Positions 17,977 to 27,662 are shown, counted from the stretch's first letter. The stretch is DNA of 64,000 nucleotides from Cellvibrionales bacterium UBA1854 (GCA_002338445.1 DDII01000042.1:19291-83290); one strand, 5' to 3'. Numbers and translations are program-made. Notes: generated from the sequence alone by a model not told the origin.

Positions 17977-19890
17977 CTATTTAGTAGGCACTGAACTAGT
18001 TTCCTCCTGACTGTAAGGAGAGTTAATGGGAATGACCTTACCATTCTTGAACTTAGCCCATCCAGTTTTTCGTTTCACCTTGCCATCGATCAGATTCAAA
18101 ATTCCGGTGGCCGAAAATAAGGTATTGGGCGGATATTTTTGTTGCATTTGAGGAAATTTTCTTGAGACTATAAAAGCATCATAACCGAGGACATAGAGGT
18201 GTTTTAAAGCTGTGTGCATCTCTTTGTTGGGAGAGACCTCATCGGGTAATTGATTAGTAAGTGTCCATGGCATTGCGCAGAATTCGATACCTGATAGATC
18301 GTTATCAAGAGAAATTTGTTGTGTACCGTTGTAAATATGTGAGGTAGCATAGATCGGGAGATCGTTGGCATATAAAAAATCTAGCGACGGTTTTATTTGT
18401 CTGCCCATTGATGGAAAGCTTACGATAACTACAAGATCTATATCTTGACGACGACGAGAATTTAATTTTAGTCGGCTATTGACGTATTTAAGCAATTCTA
18501 GTCCACGCTCCTCACTAGCATCTATATTTAGGGGCTTTTTTAGGACGGTTATAAAATCTTTTATTTGCGCGGGATATCGCACCGAATTGGTGATAATGCC
18601 TCCCCTTTTTAGCCATTTTTGTTCAAAATGATCAATCGCCCGTCCTCCCCAGCCAGTTTCTGGTGCTATCGTTAATACGTTTCTTTTTCCTAAGAGCCAC
18701 GCTCTTTGAGCAATCTGATCCATTTCATCCAAAGGAGATAAACCGAATTGAAAAAAATATTTTGGTTTTTTTTCGATATTGACTTCACTTCGATTCAGAG
18801 TAACAACGGGAACACGAAAATCTGAGAATTTTAATAAATTCTGTACATTCTCGCTTCGTGCTGGTCCGATAATCATTTCAGCTCCATCACTTATTATCTC
18901 ACTATAAAGCTTTTTAATGGGTGCTCTTGTAGTGTCGTATATTTTTACCAAAGGCACACTATTACCATAGCCCCATGCGCGATAATATGCAGTTAAAAAA
19001 CCGTCCAATAAAGTTTTGCTTGCCGTTAGATGCGAGTCACTCATTGGCAATAATAATGCAATAGTTTTCGCCTCTTCGCCATACAACTTGGTCAGTTGCT
19101 CTGGAGGTACTATAGCTGCCGGGTGTTGAGGCCACTTGGTTCGCCAAATAGTCGTTTTCTCTGCGCTACTAATTTGATTATTTGGCATAAACCTATGTTT
19201 TATTGCCAATTGCAACCAGCCAGATAGGTTTTTTTCGTTTGTATTTTCGTCAAGTTTGATCAGCCTATTCAAAGGAATTTGGTTAAGCATATCCCAAATT
19301 TTATTATGTATCCTTTGGAGCTTATCCTCGGGGAGTGGTTTCGATAGCTCATAGGCTTGGTGAACTCCGGCCTCGTTATTGCCAATTGATATATTTAAAT
19401 CAATTAGGAGACTTATCCAAGTCACCCTTTGTTCATGAGTTTGGTTTTGAACAAGTGCTTTTAGACGCGCGTCTGATATCCAAGAGTTAAAAGCTTCATA
19501 ATCATGATAATGATTCAATATCTCAGCTTTTAGTAGGCCATATATTAGGTAATTGGCATCTGAAAGCAGTGCACCATTAATCTTCTTTAACACCTCACTA
19601 CATAGAAAATAATTGCCTTCATTTTTATAAAGCAAAGCGCTCTCGAGAAAAAGTCTGTTCTTAATGGTTTCATCTGCTGCTTCGGCAAGCTCATGTAGAT
19701 CGAGCGCTGAGGTACGATTTTCTTGCTCGCCAAGTGTGGATTTCCTGTCCATTGATATATCATCTGTGATAGTCGTTAGAGGTGAAGATGGCGCGCATGA
19801 ACACATAAAGGCTAAAATACCCATAAACACAAAACTGCGATGGATCCAAAATTTAATGATTAATATCGAATCAATTGGGACTTTATACAT
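17977..19890 (-). CDS. lpoA: Penicillin-binding protein activator LpoA
   Basis: Outer-membrane lipoprotein that activates peptidoglycan synthase PBP1a. It has about 637 residues: a lipoprotein signal ending GILAFMCSC, an N-terminal TPR-like half (residues 40-240), and a C-terminal half shaped like a type I periplasmic-binding protein (IALLLPMSDSHLTASKTLLDGF, MIIGPARSENV). The ATG at 19890 (MYKVPIDS) gives a plausible signal with a long n-region. This start lies 35 bases inside the divergent rsmI gene, so the two 5' ends overlap. Confidence 0.88.
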   Translation of the reverse strand: MYKVPIDSILIIKFWIHRSFVFMGILAFMCSCAPSSPLTTITDDISMDRKSTLGEQENRTSALDLHELAEAADETIKNRLFLESALLYKNEGNYFLCSEVLKKINGALLSDANYLIYGLLKAEILNHYHDYEAFNSWISDARLKALVQNQTHEQRVTWISLLIDLNISIGNNEAGVHQAYELSKPLPEDKLQRIHNKIWDMLNQIPLNRLIKLDENTNEKNLSGWLQLAIKHRFMPNNQISSAEKTTIWRTKWPQHPAAIVPPEQLTKLYGEEAKTIALLLPMSDSHLTASKTLLDGFLTAYYRAWGYGNSVPLVKIYDTTRAPIKKLYSEIISDGAEMIIGPARSENVQNLLKFSDFRVPVVTLNRSEVNIEKKPKYFFQFGLSPLDEMDQIAQRAWLLGKRNVLTIAPETGWGGRAIDHFEQKWLKRGGIITNSVRYPAQIKDFITVLKKPLNIDASEERGLELLKYVNSRLKLNSRRRQDIDLVVIVSFPSMGRQIKPSLDFLYANDLPIYATSHIYNGTQQISLDNDLSGIEFCAMPWTLTNQLPDEVSPNKEMHTALKHLYVLGYDAFIVSRKFPQMQQKYPPNTLFSATGILNLIDGKVKRKTGWAKFKNGKVIPINSPYSQEETSSVPTK

Positions 19891-20719
19891 TGTGGCAACA
19901 CCTATTGGGAATTTAGGAGATATGACCATTCGTGGTATCCAAATTTTGAGAGATGTTACTATTGTGGCCTGCGAGAACTCTCGCCATAGTAAACTACTCC
20001 TTGAACATTATCGCATACATTGTCAAACAATAAGCTATCGAGAGCAAAACGACCAAAAGGTTTTGAAAAAAATTATGTACTATCTGTCATGCGGAGAGTC
20101 TGTGGCATTTATTTCAGATGCCGGAACTCCACTCATTTCAGATCCAGGATATCGATTAGTGTCGAGTGCGCGTGATGCTGGTCATAATGTAATCCCAGTA
20201 CCCGGCTGCTCTGCTTTAATTGCGGCAATAAGTGTTTCCGGGCTACCGCCAAACCAATTCAGATTTATAGGATTTCTATCAGCTAAGGCTTCTCAGCGCA
20301 GATCCTCTATGAAATCCTTATGCAAATGCAGCGAAACTTTAATATTTTATGAGGCGCCGCATCGAATACTTGCTACTTTGCAGGATGCTTCCCAGATCTT
20401 TGGTGCGGATCGAAATGCTTTCATAGCCCGTGAAATTAGTAAAAAGTTTGAAACATATCATCGTGCTTTACTTGGAGATCTTTTCGCACTTGTTAAGTCC
20501 GATCTAAACCAACAACGCGGCGAAATTGTGTTAATTGTTGCAGGTACACAAGAAAAACTAGAGGTTCCTGAAATTGAGTCCGAGAGAATCTTGAAGCTTT
20601 TGATGGAAGAATTGTCCCCAAGTAAAGCGGCAGCTCTAACTTCAAAGATAACAGGGCTTCAAAAAAAACTGTTATATAACAGAGCGTTGGAATCTCAAAC
20701 TAAGAAAAGGAACAACTAA
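19856..20719 (+). CDS. rsmI: 16S rRNA (cytidine(1402)-2'-O)-methyltransferase
   Basis: SAM-dependent methyltransferase for C1402 of 16S rRNA. Visible are LYIVATPIGNLGDMTIRG, CENSRHSKLLLEHY, AFISDAGTPLISDPGY, PVPGCSALIAAISVSGLP and FYEAPHR. It has 287 residues from the ATG at 19856, matching the family; a longer in-frame extension upstream would be antisense to lpoA and is not supported. It is divergent from lpoA, as in E. coli. Confidence 0.95.
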   Translation: MINIESIGTLYIVATPIGNLGDMTIRGIQILRDVTIVACENSRHSKLLLEHYRIHCQTISYREQNDQKVLKKIMYYLSCGESVAFISDAGTPLISDPGYRLVSSARDAGHNVIPVPGCSALIAAISVSGLPPNQFRFIGFLSAKASQRRSSMKSLCKCSETLIFYEAPHRILATLQDASQIFGADRNAFIAREISKKFETYHRALLGDLFALVKSDLNQQRGEIVLIVAGTQEKLEVPEIESERILKLLMEELSPSKAAALTSKITGLQKKLLYNRALESQTKKRNN

Positions 20720-20813
20720 AATAACTGTCCACATAAAACAAAAATCCCATTTATCACATTGATTAAAAGCGCTTACCCAAAAATTTGCTCCGTAATTTAC
20801 GGTGGAATTATTT

Positions 20814-21458
20814 TTATTTTGTCAGATTTGGTTCGTCCCATCCTACGACGTCTTGCCACAAATTAACAATCTCGCAAAATAATTCAGCAGTTTTTATTGC
20901 ATCATATAAAGCATTGTGCGCTGCTTTATCATTAAAGCTCATACCCGCCACTCGACAAGCTTTTGCCAGAACGGTTTGACCATAGGCTAGGCCTGCCAAC
21001 GATGAAGTATCGAAACATGAAAAAGGATGAAAAGGATTACCTTTGATTTTAGTGCGCTTGATTGCTGCGTTCATGAAAGCCAAGTCAAAGTGAGCATTGT
21101 GACCAACTAATATGGCCCGACTACATTTGGTTCTGCTAATTTCACGACGGATTGACAAAAATATATTTCTAAGAGCATCAACTTCATCAACTGCTATCCG
21201 ACGAGAGTCATGCGGATTAATCCCGGTAAATTCTAAAGAGGAGGGCTCAATCACCGAGCCGACGAATGGAGTGATATTCTTATTAATGCTACTTTTGATT
21301 GATAGCTTGAATTTATCATCCATCTCTAAGATTACAATTGCTATTTCGAGAAGAGCATCAGTCTGGGCATTGAAGCCGCCACTTTCGATATCCACCACTA
21401 CTGGTAAAAAACCTCTGAATCGCTGTGATATAGGATATAAATTTTCTTGGTGTGTCAT
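20814..21458 (-). CDS. rnt: Ribonuclease T
   Basis: 3'-5' exonuclease that finishes tRNA and other stable RNA ends. DEDDh motifs: VVVDIESGGFNAQTDALLEIA (Asp and Glu near residues 23-25), GHNAHFDLAFM, and AHNALYDA. The length of 214 residues matches E. coli (215). It is just downstream of pyrC on the same strand with a 6-base gap, as in pseudomonads. Confidence 0.95.
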   Translation of the reverse strand: MTHQENLYPISQRFRGFLPVVVDIESGGFNAQTDALLEIAIVILEMDDKFKLSIKSSINKNITPFVGSVIEPSSLEFTGINPHDSRRIAVDEVDALRNIFLSIRREISRTKCSRAILVGHNAHFDLAFMNAAIKRTKIKGNPFHPFSCFDTSSLAGLAYGQTVLAKACRVAGMSFNDKAAHNALYDAIKTAELFCEIVNLWQDVVGWDEPNLTK

Positions 21459-21464
21459 GTGTAT

Positions 21465-22499
21465 TTAGGTTTCAAGCCGCCAATTTAGAGTATGTCCTGC
21501 CGCTAACGGCACTAAATAGGAATCTCCGTAATCCATCTGCTTCGGCACTTGCCATGGATCACGAACTAATGAGATAAGTTCAGAATTTTTTTCTAAGCCA
21601 TAAAATTCGGCGCCATTTATACTTGCAAATTTTTCTAACTGATCTAACGCGCCTGCTCGCTCAAAAGCTTGCGCATACAATTCGATGGCTGCATGATGGC
21701 TAAAACAACCAGCACAACCGCAGGCACTCTCTTTATTTGCGCGAGGGTGTGGCGCCGAGTCTGTCCCTAAAAAAAATTTTTTTTCTCCGCTGGTTGCGGC
21801 TTTAATAAGAGCATTTTGATGCAGGTCTCGCTTAAGAATTGGTAAACAAAAGAGATGTGGTCTGATACCACCAGCCAGCATATCATTTCTATTAAAAAGC
21901 AAGTGTTGCGGCGTGATGGTGGCGGCGATATATTTATCGTTGTCTCTCACAAACTCAACACTGTGTTCGGTTGTGATATGCTCCAATATAATCCTCAACT
22001 CGGGAAACCTATGTTTTATTTGTGTTAGGTGACGATCAATAAATATTTTTTCGCGGTCGAAAATATCTACCGAACTGTCTGTCACTTCTCCATGGATTTG
22101 AAGTGGTATTCCCAGTTCTTGCATAATTTCAAAGACCGCATCTAAACCATTAAGATCTGTGACGCCAGATGCAGAATTAGTTGTTGCGCCAGCTGGGTAA
22201 TATTTGCAACCAAAGATCAGACCTTGATTATGTGCGGTTCTTATACATTCTATTGATGTGTTATCGGTCAGATACATAACCATTAGGGGAGTCCAGTCGC
22301 TATCAGACGGTCTATGTTTAAGTATTGAGTCACGATACTTTTTAATTGACTCCGCCGACGTGACGGGAGGCGATAAATTTGGCATTATGATGCAGCGTTT
22401 AAAACAACGCATCGCTGCAGGAACTGTTGTTTCTAACGCGTCCTTGTCGCGAAGATGTGAGTGCCAATCATCGGGCTTTATTATTGAAATTCTGTCCAT
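21465..22499 (-). CDS. pyrC: Dihydroorotase
   Basis: Third step of pyrimidine synthesis, closing carbamoyl-aspartate to dihydroorotate. Zinc ligands are in PDDWHSHLRD; the carboxylated-lysine region is CKYYPAGATTNSASGVTD; LEHITTEHSVEFV and FLGTDSAPHPRANKE complete the site. It has 344 residues (E. coli 348). It is co-directional with rnt. Confidence 0.96.
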   Translation of the reverse strand: MDRISIIKPDDWHSHLRDKDALETTVPAAMRCFKRCIIMPNLSPPVTSAESIKKYRDSILKHRPSDSDWTPLMVMYLTDNTSIECIRTAHNQGLIFGCKYYPAGATTNSASGVTDLNGLDAVFEIMQELGIPLQIHGEVTDSSVDIFDREKIFIDRHLTQIKHRFPELRIILEHITTEHSVEFVRDNDKYIAATITPQHLLFNRNDMLAGGIRPHLFCLPILKRDLHQNALIKAATSGEKKFFLGTDSAPHPRANKESACGCAGCFSHHAAIELYAQAFERAGALDQLEKFASINGAEFYGLEKNSELISLVRDPWQVPKQMDYGDSYLVPLAAGHTLNWRLET

Positions 22500-22675
22500 T
22501 GGCTAGATCATCGAACTAAAATTGAAAAGATTAGTTTTGTCTTAATGATAGCCTCGTAATCACAATGGTGCATTCTCTTTTTGTAAATAGTCGAATAAAA
22601 ATTACACTCAGTCGCGACTGAAGGCTAACAAAATTTTACGAATCTTTATCCTGAATGAGCGCTGTGTAAACTAAG

Positions 22676-23329
22676 TTATTTGGCGTATTTGTCCAAATAT
22701 GAGTCGATAATATTTTTTAAAGCTAAAAGACTAGCTAAGATAAAGAATGCGCCACATGGAAAATTGAAAATCAATACTTCAAAGTTCTCGCCGAAAGGCT
22801 GTATTACCCAGTTTTTGGCTACTGATCCGAATATTAGATGCATATTTTTAAAAATCGTACCTGCACCTAAAAGTTCACGTAATATTCCCACAACTGATAT
22901 AACGACTAAAAAAGCGGTGCCGCAAACTAATCCGTCATATGCCGCTTGCACGACAGTCTTGTTGTATGCAATTACCCTTAGTCGGTCCCATATGACTCCA
23001 TTAGTGGCAATGAGAGGGACGAAGATTCCTATCGAAGTGGATAGCGCGTAGGCAAAAGCTTGCATCACTAAATCGGTAATTGTCACCAGAGTAGCGACCA
23101 CTAAAATGGCAAATGGAATCTTCGTTTTTTCAGTTAGTTTTTTACGATGTAATGAAATTAGAACATTTGAACCTATTAAAATGAGAAGGGTTGTAAGTCC
23201 CAAAGTAAGCGCATTAGACAAAGTGGTAGCAATTGCCAGCACTGGAGTCATGCCTATGAGCTTTACCAGCGTTAAGTTATTAGACCAAAGTTGTTTATTG
23301 TTTTTTTTAAAGAAGGAGGTATCGTTCAT
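22676..23329 (-). CDS. rsxE: Rsx/Rnf-type complex subunit E, lacking the cluster cysteines
   Basis: Integral membrane subunit with about six hydrophobic segments, 217 residues. Homology is clear (NNLTLVKLIGMTPVLAI, SIGIFVPLIATN, GILRELLGAGTIF, PCGAFFILASLL). In ordinary RsxE/RnfE, cysteines in the GLCP and TNC motifs help hold a [2Fe-2S] cluster between A and E; here they read GMTP (Thr28) and TNG (Gly111). It is the last gene of the A-D-G-E operon; its start overlaps the last base of rsxG. The nth gene that often follows is absent. Confidence 0.85.
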   Translation of the reverse strand: MNDTSFFKKNNKQLWSNNLTLVKLIGMTPVLAIATTLSNALTLGLTTLLILIGSNVLISLHRKKLTEKTKIPFAILVVATLVTITDLVMQAFAYALSTSIGIFVPLIATNGVIWDRLRVIAYNKTVVQAAYDGLVCGTAFLVVISVVGILRELLGAGTIFKNMHLIFGSVAKNWVIQPFGENFEVLIFNFPCGAFFILASLLALKNIIDSYLDKYAK

Positions 23330-23970
23330 TAATTTATTCCTTCCATTTTTTTGAGTGAATCGTAGCCCCTATCAAGGATAGTCTTACTAAAGTTTAGTGT
23401 CGCGAATACCTGTCGTACAACTGCTCTCGGCGTTATGGTTGCTCCTGTAAATGAGTCAAAAGTTCCGCCATCGGGTATTAAACCCCACTCGACGTCAGTT
23501 GTGTTTGAGAGAGATCGTCCGGAAAATTGACTGATCCAAGGGCTCTTAGTGATTTCTATCTTGTCTCCTAGTCCTAGTGTTTCTTTATGGGAAGTTACGC
23601 GGACTTCAATAATATTTCCCGCCATATCAATACTAACAAGTATTTTGATGTCGCCACTGTATCCTTCTCCAACGGCTGGAATTATCAACGCTACCGGGAT
23701 GCCGTTATTCTTAACAACATGATAATCGCTGCCGTTATCAAGCCCGAGTGACCTCAAGTGCGTTTCAGGCACCGATAGTGACTTAATAAAAACGTCCCCA
23801 TTATAATAACTTTTGGGTATGAGTTTCAGTAACTTTTCCTTTTTGGACGAGAGAATATTTGAAGAAATAATTTCTTTCGTGAGGGAGTGCACAAAACCCA
23901 ATACCAGCATAAATAGAATAGCAGACACACTAACGAGCACGATTCTTCGCAGGTTTGCCTTACTTGTCAT
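23329..23970 (-). CDS. rsxG: Rsx/Rnf-type complex subunit G (covalent FMN subunit)
   Basis: Membrane-anchored subunit with a periplasmic FMN-binding domain, 213 residues. There is one N-terminal transmembrane segment (residues 9-29), then VGEGYSGDIKILVSID, the conserved SHKETLGLGDKIE, and the flavinylation motif FTGATITPRAVV with the acceptor Thr at about residue 178. The motif is intact, so covalent FMN attachment by an ApbE enzyme (not in this window) is expected. The start overlaps the rsxD stop by four bases. Confidence 0.9.
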   Translation of the reverse strand: MTSKANLRRIVLVSVSAILFMLVLGFVHSLTKEIISSNILSSKKEKLLKLIPKSYYNGDVFIKSLSVPETHLRSLGLDNGSDYHVVKNNGIPVALIIPAVGEGYSGDIKILVSIDMAGNIIEVRVTSHKETLGLGDKIEITKSPWISQFSGRSLSNTTDVEWGLIPDGGTFDSFTGATITPRAVVRQVFATLNFSKTILDRGYDSLKKMEGIN

Positions 23971-24992
23971 CTATTCTTTTCGCTATCAGCAATTATAACG
24001 GTATATTTATCAATCGTTGGGGCTATGAAGTTGGCTGTGAGGACTGCAAAGGCTAAGCCGTCCGGATAATCACTCCAGCCTCGCAAGAAGAAAACTAAAA
24101 TTCCAATGAGAATTCCAAAGGTAAGACGACCAGCTGCGCTCGTTGCAGAGGATACAGGATCAGTAATTATAAAAAAAGCGCCGATCATTGTCGCCCCGCT
24201 GAAAAGGTGGAAGATTGGGGACCCTAAACTCGCAGAGCTCCCAGAATCCCAAAAAACAAGTGATAAAATTGCGATGCTTCCTAACATTCCAGCGGGTGCA
24301 TGCCAGGTAATTATTTTGGAGATGATTAAGAACAAACCACCCAAAAGAAAACCTAGGTTAACCCATTCCCAACCAACTCCGGCCCACCCACTCTCCGAAA
24401 AGATTTCTTTTTCGGAGTAAAGTTGGGTTACAAGAAGACCATTATTTTGCTTGAAAACCTCAAGCGGGGTTGCGCCAGTAATACCATCGAATTGCTGTAT
24501 GTTACCAATTATAATCATGATCGAATCAATCAGCGTCAGGTTCTGGGCCTCGCTAGAGTAAGATGGGTCCGCAGCAACCCATTGACTCATTGAAAAAGGA
24601 AAACATAATAATAACGTTGCGTAGCCCACCATTGCAGGGTTGAAAGGGTTGGCTCCGAGGCCGCCATAGGCATGTTTTCCTATCAGAATTGCTACAAAGC
24701 ACCCTATGATGGGTAACCACCAGGGGCAAAGAGGAGGTAGTGATAAGCCAATTAAGACGGCAGTTAAAACGGTGCTAAAGTCTTGCAGGCAATAATTAAG
24801 CGATTTTTCTCTAAGGCTGAGTGCAACAGCCTCAAAGATTACTGAACTGAAAATGCAGATAAAAACGTTTAAAGAAACACCCCAACCGAAGTGCCAAGAG
24901 AGTGCTAAGAAACCAGGGAAACAAGCTAAAATGACTAGCAGGGCTATTTGGTCACCGGTTCGATCGGTGGCATTGAGCATAAAACTAGACAT
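23967..24992 (-). CDS. rsxD: Rsx/Rnf-type complex subunit D (membrane FMN subunit)
   Basis: Multi-spanning membrane subunit, 341 residues with about nine or ten hydrophobic segments. Family features are GKHAYGGLGANPFNPAMVGY, the flavinylation motif DGITGATPLEVF (acceptor Thr at about 175), HAPAGMLGSIAIL, MIGAFFIITDPVSSATS and ILIGILVFFLRGWSDYPDG. The gene starts at the base next to the rsxA stop; in canonical operons rsxB and rsxC sit between A and D. The ATG at 24992 needs no extension. Confidence 0.9.
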   Translation of the reverse strand: MSSFMLNATDRTGDQIALLVILACFPGFLALSWHFGWGVSLNVFICIFSSVIFEAVALSLREKSLNYCLQDFSTVLTAVLIGLSLPPLCPWWLPIIGCFVAILIGKHAYGGLGANPFNPAMVGYATLLLCFPFSMSQWVAADPSYSSEAQNLTLIDSIMIIIGNIQQFDGITGATPLEVFKQNNGLLVTQLYSEKEIFSESGWAGVGWEWVNLGFLLGGLFLIISKIITWHAPAGMLGSIAILSLVFWDSGSSASLGSPIFHLFSGATMIGAFFIITDPVSSATSAAGRLTFGILIGILVFFLRGWSDYPDGLAFAVLTANFIAPTIDKYTVIIADSEKNR

Positions 24993-25577
24993 TCACATTA
25001 TCCCACGGAATCCAGAAAAAGCCATAGACATTAGTCCCATTGTAATCAAGGCAATGGGACCTCCTTGGAGGTGAATGGGGATGTGTGGGCCAGTTATTTT
25101 TTGCTGTAGGTTTGCAAATGAAATTAATACGATGGAAAAACCAATTCCCGCGCCAAGGCCATGAGACGTTGCTTGAAAAACTGACGTAACGTTCTCAGAA
25201 TTCTGCAAGGCGATTCCTAAAACTGCTGAATTAATAAATAAAAGTGGAAAGAAAATATTAAAAATTTTATCGGAGCACACGTTATATTTCTTGATAAAAA
25301 ATTTGTGAAGCCATACGACTGCAGTAATTAATAGCATGAAGGAAAGGGTGCGTAAATAAACAAGGTGTAGCGACTCAAGAATTATTTTTTCAAAACAATA
25401 ATTAACGCCCGCGCTAATCGTCATCACTGAAGTTGTTATCAGGGATATAATGGGAACGGCTTTCCTATCTTCAGAAAGACGCATAGAATCAGACACGCCT
25501 AGGGTTTGCACTAATACATAGTTATTGCTGAGGCTAGCCACAAAAATTAAGTAAGTGAATTCTTCTATTGTGAGCAT
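24993..25577 (-). CDS. rsxA: Rsx/Rnf-type complex subunit A, lacking the cluster cysteines
   Basis: Integral membrane subunit, 194 residues, six hydrophobic segments. Homology to RsxA is clear: SNNYVLVQTLGVSDSMRLS, LVYLRTLSFMLLITAVV, GLGAGIGFSIVLISFA and IALITMGLMSMAFSGF. The two cysteines expected in LGLCPF and TNCAVLG are Ser here (residues 29 and 117). It is the first gene of the reduced operon and lies 66 bases after metG, the same neighbourhood as pseudomonad rnf operons. Confidence 0.86.
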   Translation of the reverse strand: MLTIEEFTYLIFVASLSNNYVLVQTLGVSDSMRLSEDRKAVPIISLITTSVMTISAGVNYCFEKIILESLHLVYLRTLSFMLLITAVVWLHKFFIKKYNVCSDKIFNIFFPLLFINSAVLGIALQNSENVTSVFQATSHGLGAGIGFSIVLISFANLQQKITGPHIPIHLQGGPIALITMGLMSMAFSGFRGIM

Positions 25578-25643
25578 CCTTTATCTCCAATAAACCAGAA
25601 ATGTCAGCACCCAATTTTGCCAAGGTTTGACTCTTCAATGATT

Positions 25644-27662
25644 TTAGGTTACTCGCTGTCCCGGAGAGGCTCCAATGTCAGGTTCAAGTAAATAGATACC
25701 GGTTTCTGAGCTTGCGGCAAGCACCATTCCATGAGAAGTACCAAATCGCATTTTGCGAGGAGCTATATTCGCTATCATCAATGTAAGCCTACCTTCCAGT
25801 TGCTCAGGGCGATAAGCAGATTTTATACCTGAAAAGACTTGTCTTTTTTCCGTGCCGATATTCAATGTAAGTTTAAGTAACTTATCTGATCCTTGAACTG
25901 TCTCAGCTTTAATGATTTTTGCGATCCGGAGATCCATTTTTTGAAATTCTTCAATGTTGACCTCTTCAACTGCTTTTAGGTTGACTACGGCCTTGATTTC
26001 AGTTGTTGATGTTTCGTTTGAATCGACACTATTTGATGCTAGCATTGAATTGATTGATTTTTTGTCGATTCTTTTGAGCATAGGTGAGAAAGTTTCAATA
26101 TGGTGATTTTTCAGTGGCTCAGTTATACCACTCCAATTTAATTCATCATTCAAAAATATCTCACTGGCTTTAGCTGTCTTGGGAAGGATCGGCTTTAGGT
26201 AGATCATGAGTATGCGGAACAAATTGATTCCCAATGAACAGATTTCTTGCACTTCTTGCTTGTTTCTCGGATCTTTATTTAATTTCCAAGGCTCAGACTC
26301 CGCGATGTATTCATTTATTGAATCTGCCTGAGCCATGATCAATCGAACTGCTCCACTAAAATCTCGATTTTCGTAAAGACTAGCAATCTTATCGGAAACA
26401 CCCGATACCTTTTCCAAAAGTTTAGCATTATGGATCTTTGCAGACAAAACGCCAGCATTACCATGGGTTATAAATTTTGCGCATCTACTGGCAATGTTCA
26501 CCACTTTCCCAACGAGGTCACTGTTGACTTTTTGAACAAAATCATCGAGATTTAAATCCACATCATCGATTGAGCGAGATAGCTTACTCGCGTAGTAGTA
26601 TCGGAGATATTCGGGATTTAAATGTTCTAAATAGCTTCTTGCATTTATAAAGGTTCCTCTAGATTTGGACATTTTGAAACCATTTATTGTTACAAAGCCA
26701 TGCACCGCAATTTCGGTGGGTGTGCGGAAACCAGTGCTTTTGAGAATGGCGGGCCAAAATAAAGCGTGGAAATTGACTATATCTTTGCCGATAAAATGAT
26801 AGAGCTCTGCAGTGCTTTCGGGGCTCCAGAAAGCATCGAAATTGATATCATGTTTTTTGCATAAAGCTTTAAAACTGGCCATATAACCAATTGGTGCATC
26901 AAGCCAAACGTAAAAATATTTATCTAATGTGTCTGGAATTTTAAAGCCAAAATAAGGAGCATCTCGACTTATATCCCAATCTTTCAGGCCATCGTTTAGC
27001 CACTCACGCAACTTATTAGACACCTCTGTTTGTAAATGTCTGTCCGAGGTCCAAGATTTCAAGTAATCAGTAAATTCTGATAGCTTAAAAAAATAGTGTA
27101 GCGATTCTTTATTAATAGGAGTAGTGCCAGAGAGGACTGATATAGGGTTAATTAATTCTGTGGCTTGATATGTAGCACCGCAGGATTCACAATTATCACC
27201 ATACTGATCAAGCGCCTTACACCTGGGACACTGTCCTTTTATATAACGGTCTGCTAAAAAGATTTTTTTCTTCGAATCGTAAGACTGCACAACGGCTCTT
27301 TGAGTGATGTAACCTCGGTCGACTAAACGTTTGTATATTAAATTGACTAATGTTTTGTTTTCATCAGTATGTGTAGAGTGATAGTGGTCAACATTAATCA
27401 AGAAGTCAGAAAAGTCAGCTTCGTGGGATGCTTGCATTTTCTTTATGTGTTCTTCCGGAGAAATCTTTTGCTCGTCCGCTTTTAGCATTATTGCCGTGCC
27501 GTGCGCATCATCGGCACACACGTAGTAACAATTGTTACCGCGTAATTTTTGGAATCGGGTCCAAATGTCTGTTTGCGTGTACTCAAGTATGTGCCCAAGA
27601 TGCAAAGGCGCATTAGCGTATGGGAGCGCGCTGGTGACAAGTATGTTTCGGACAGCAGACAT
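25644..27662 (-). CDS. metG: Methionyl-tRNA synthetase
   Basis: Charges tRNA(Met). Class I motifs: [17 protein letters not shown] (HIGH) and KMSKSRGTF. Zinc knuckle [20 protein letters not shown]-terminal tRNA-binding/dimer domain begins near residue 570 ([32 protein letters not shown]). It has 672 residues (E. coli 677). The ATG at 27662 ([17 protein letters not shown]) is the homologous start; 14 extra codons upstream form a hydrophobic stretch not seen in the family. Confidence 0.97.
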   Translation of the reverse strand: MSAVRNILVTSALPYANAPLHLGHILEYTQTDIWTRFQKLRGNNCYYVCADDAHGTAIMLKADEQKISPEEHIKKMQASHEADFSDFLINVDHYHSTHTDENKTLVNLIYKRLVDRGYITQRAVVQSYDSKKKIFLADRYIKGQCPRCKALDQYGDNCESCGATYQATELINPISVLSGTTPINKESLHYFFKLSEFTDYLKSWTSDRHLQTEVSNKLREWLNDGLKDWDISRDAPYFGFKIPDTLDKYFYVWLDAPIGYMASFKALCKKHDINFDAFWSPESTAELYHFIGKDIVNFHALFWPAILKSTGFRTPTEIAVHGFVTINGFKMSKSRGTFINARSYLEHLNPEYLRYYYASKLSRSIDDVDLNLDDFVQKVNSDLVGKVVNIASRCAKFITHGNAGVLSAKIHNAKLLEKVSGVSDKIASLYENRDFSGAVRLIMAQADSINEYIAESEPWKLNKDPRNKQEVQEICSLGINLFRILMIYLKPILPKTAKASEIFLNDELNWSGITEPLKNHHIETFSPMLKRIDKKSINSMLASNSVDSNETSTTEIKAVVNLKAVEEVNIEEFQKMDLRIAKIIKAETVQGSDKLLKLTLNIGTEKRQVFSGIKSAYRPEQLEGRLTLMIANIAPRKMRFGTSHGMVLAASSETGIYLLEPDIGASPGQRVT

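Noticed and set aside
20785..20815. Small hairpin CCGT/ACGG followed by a T-rich stretch after rsmI
   Set aside because: The stem is only four to five pairs, too weak to call a terminator.
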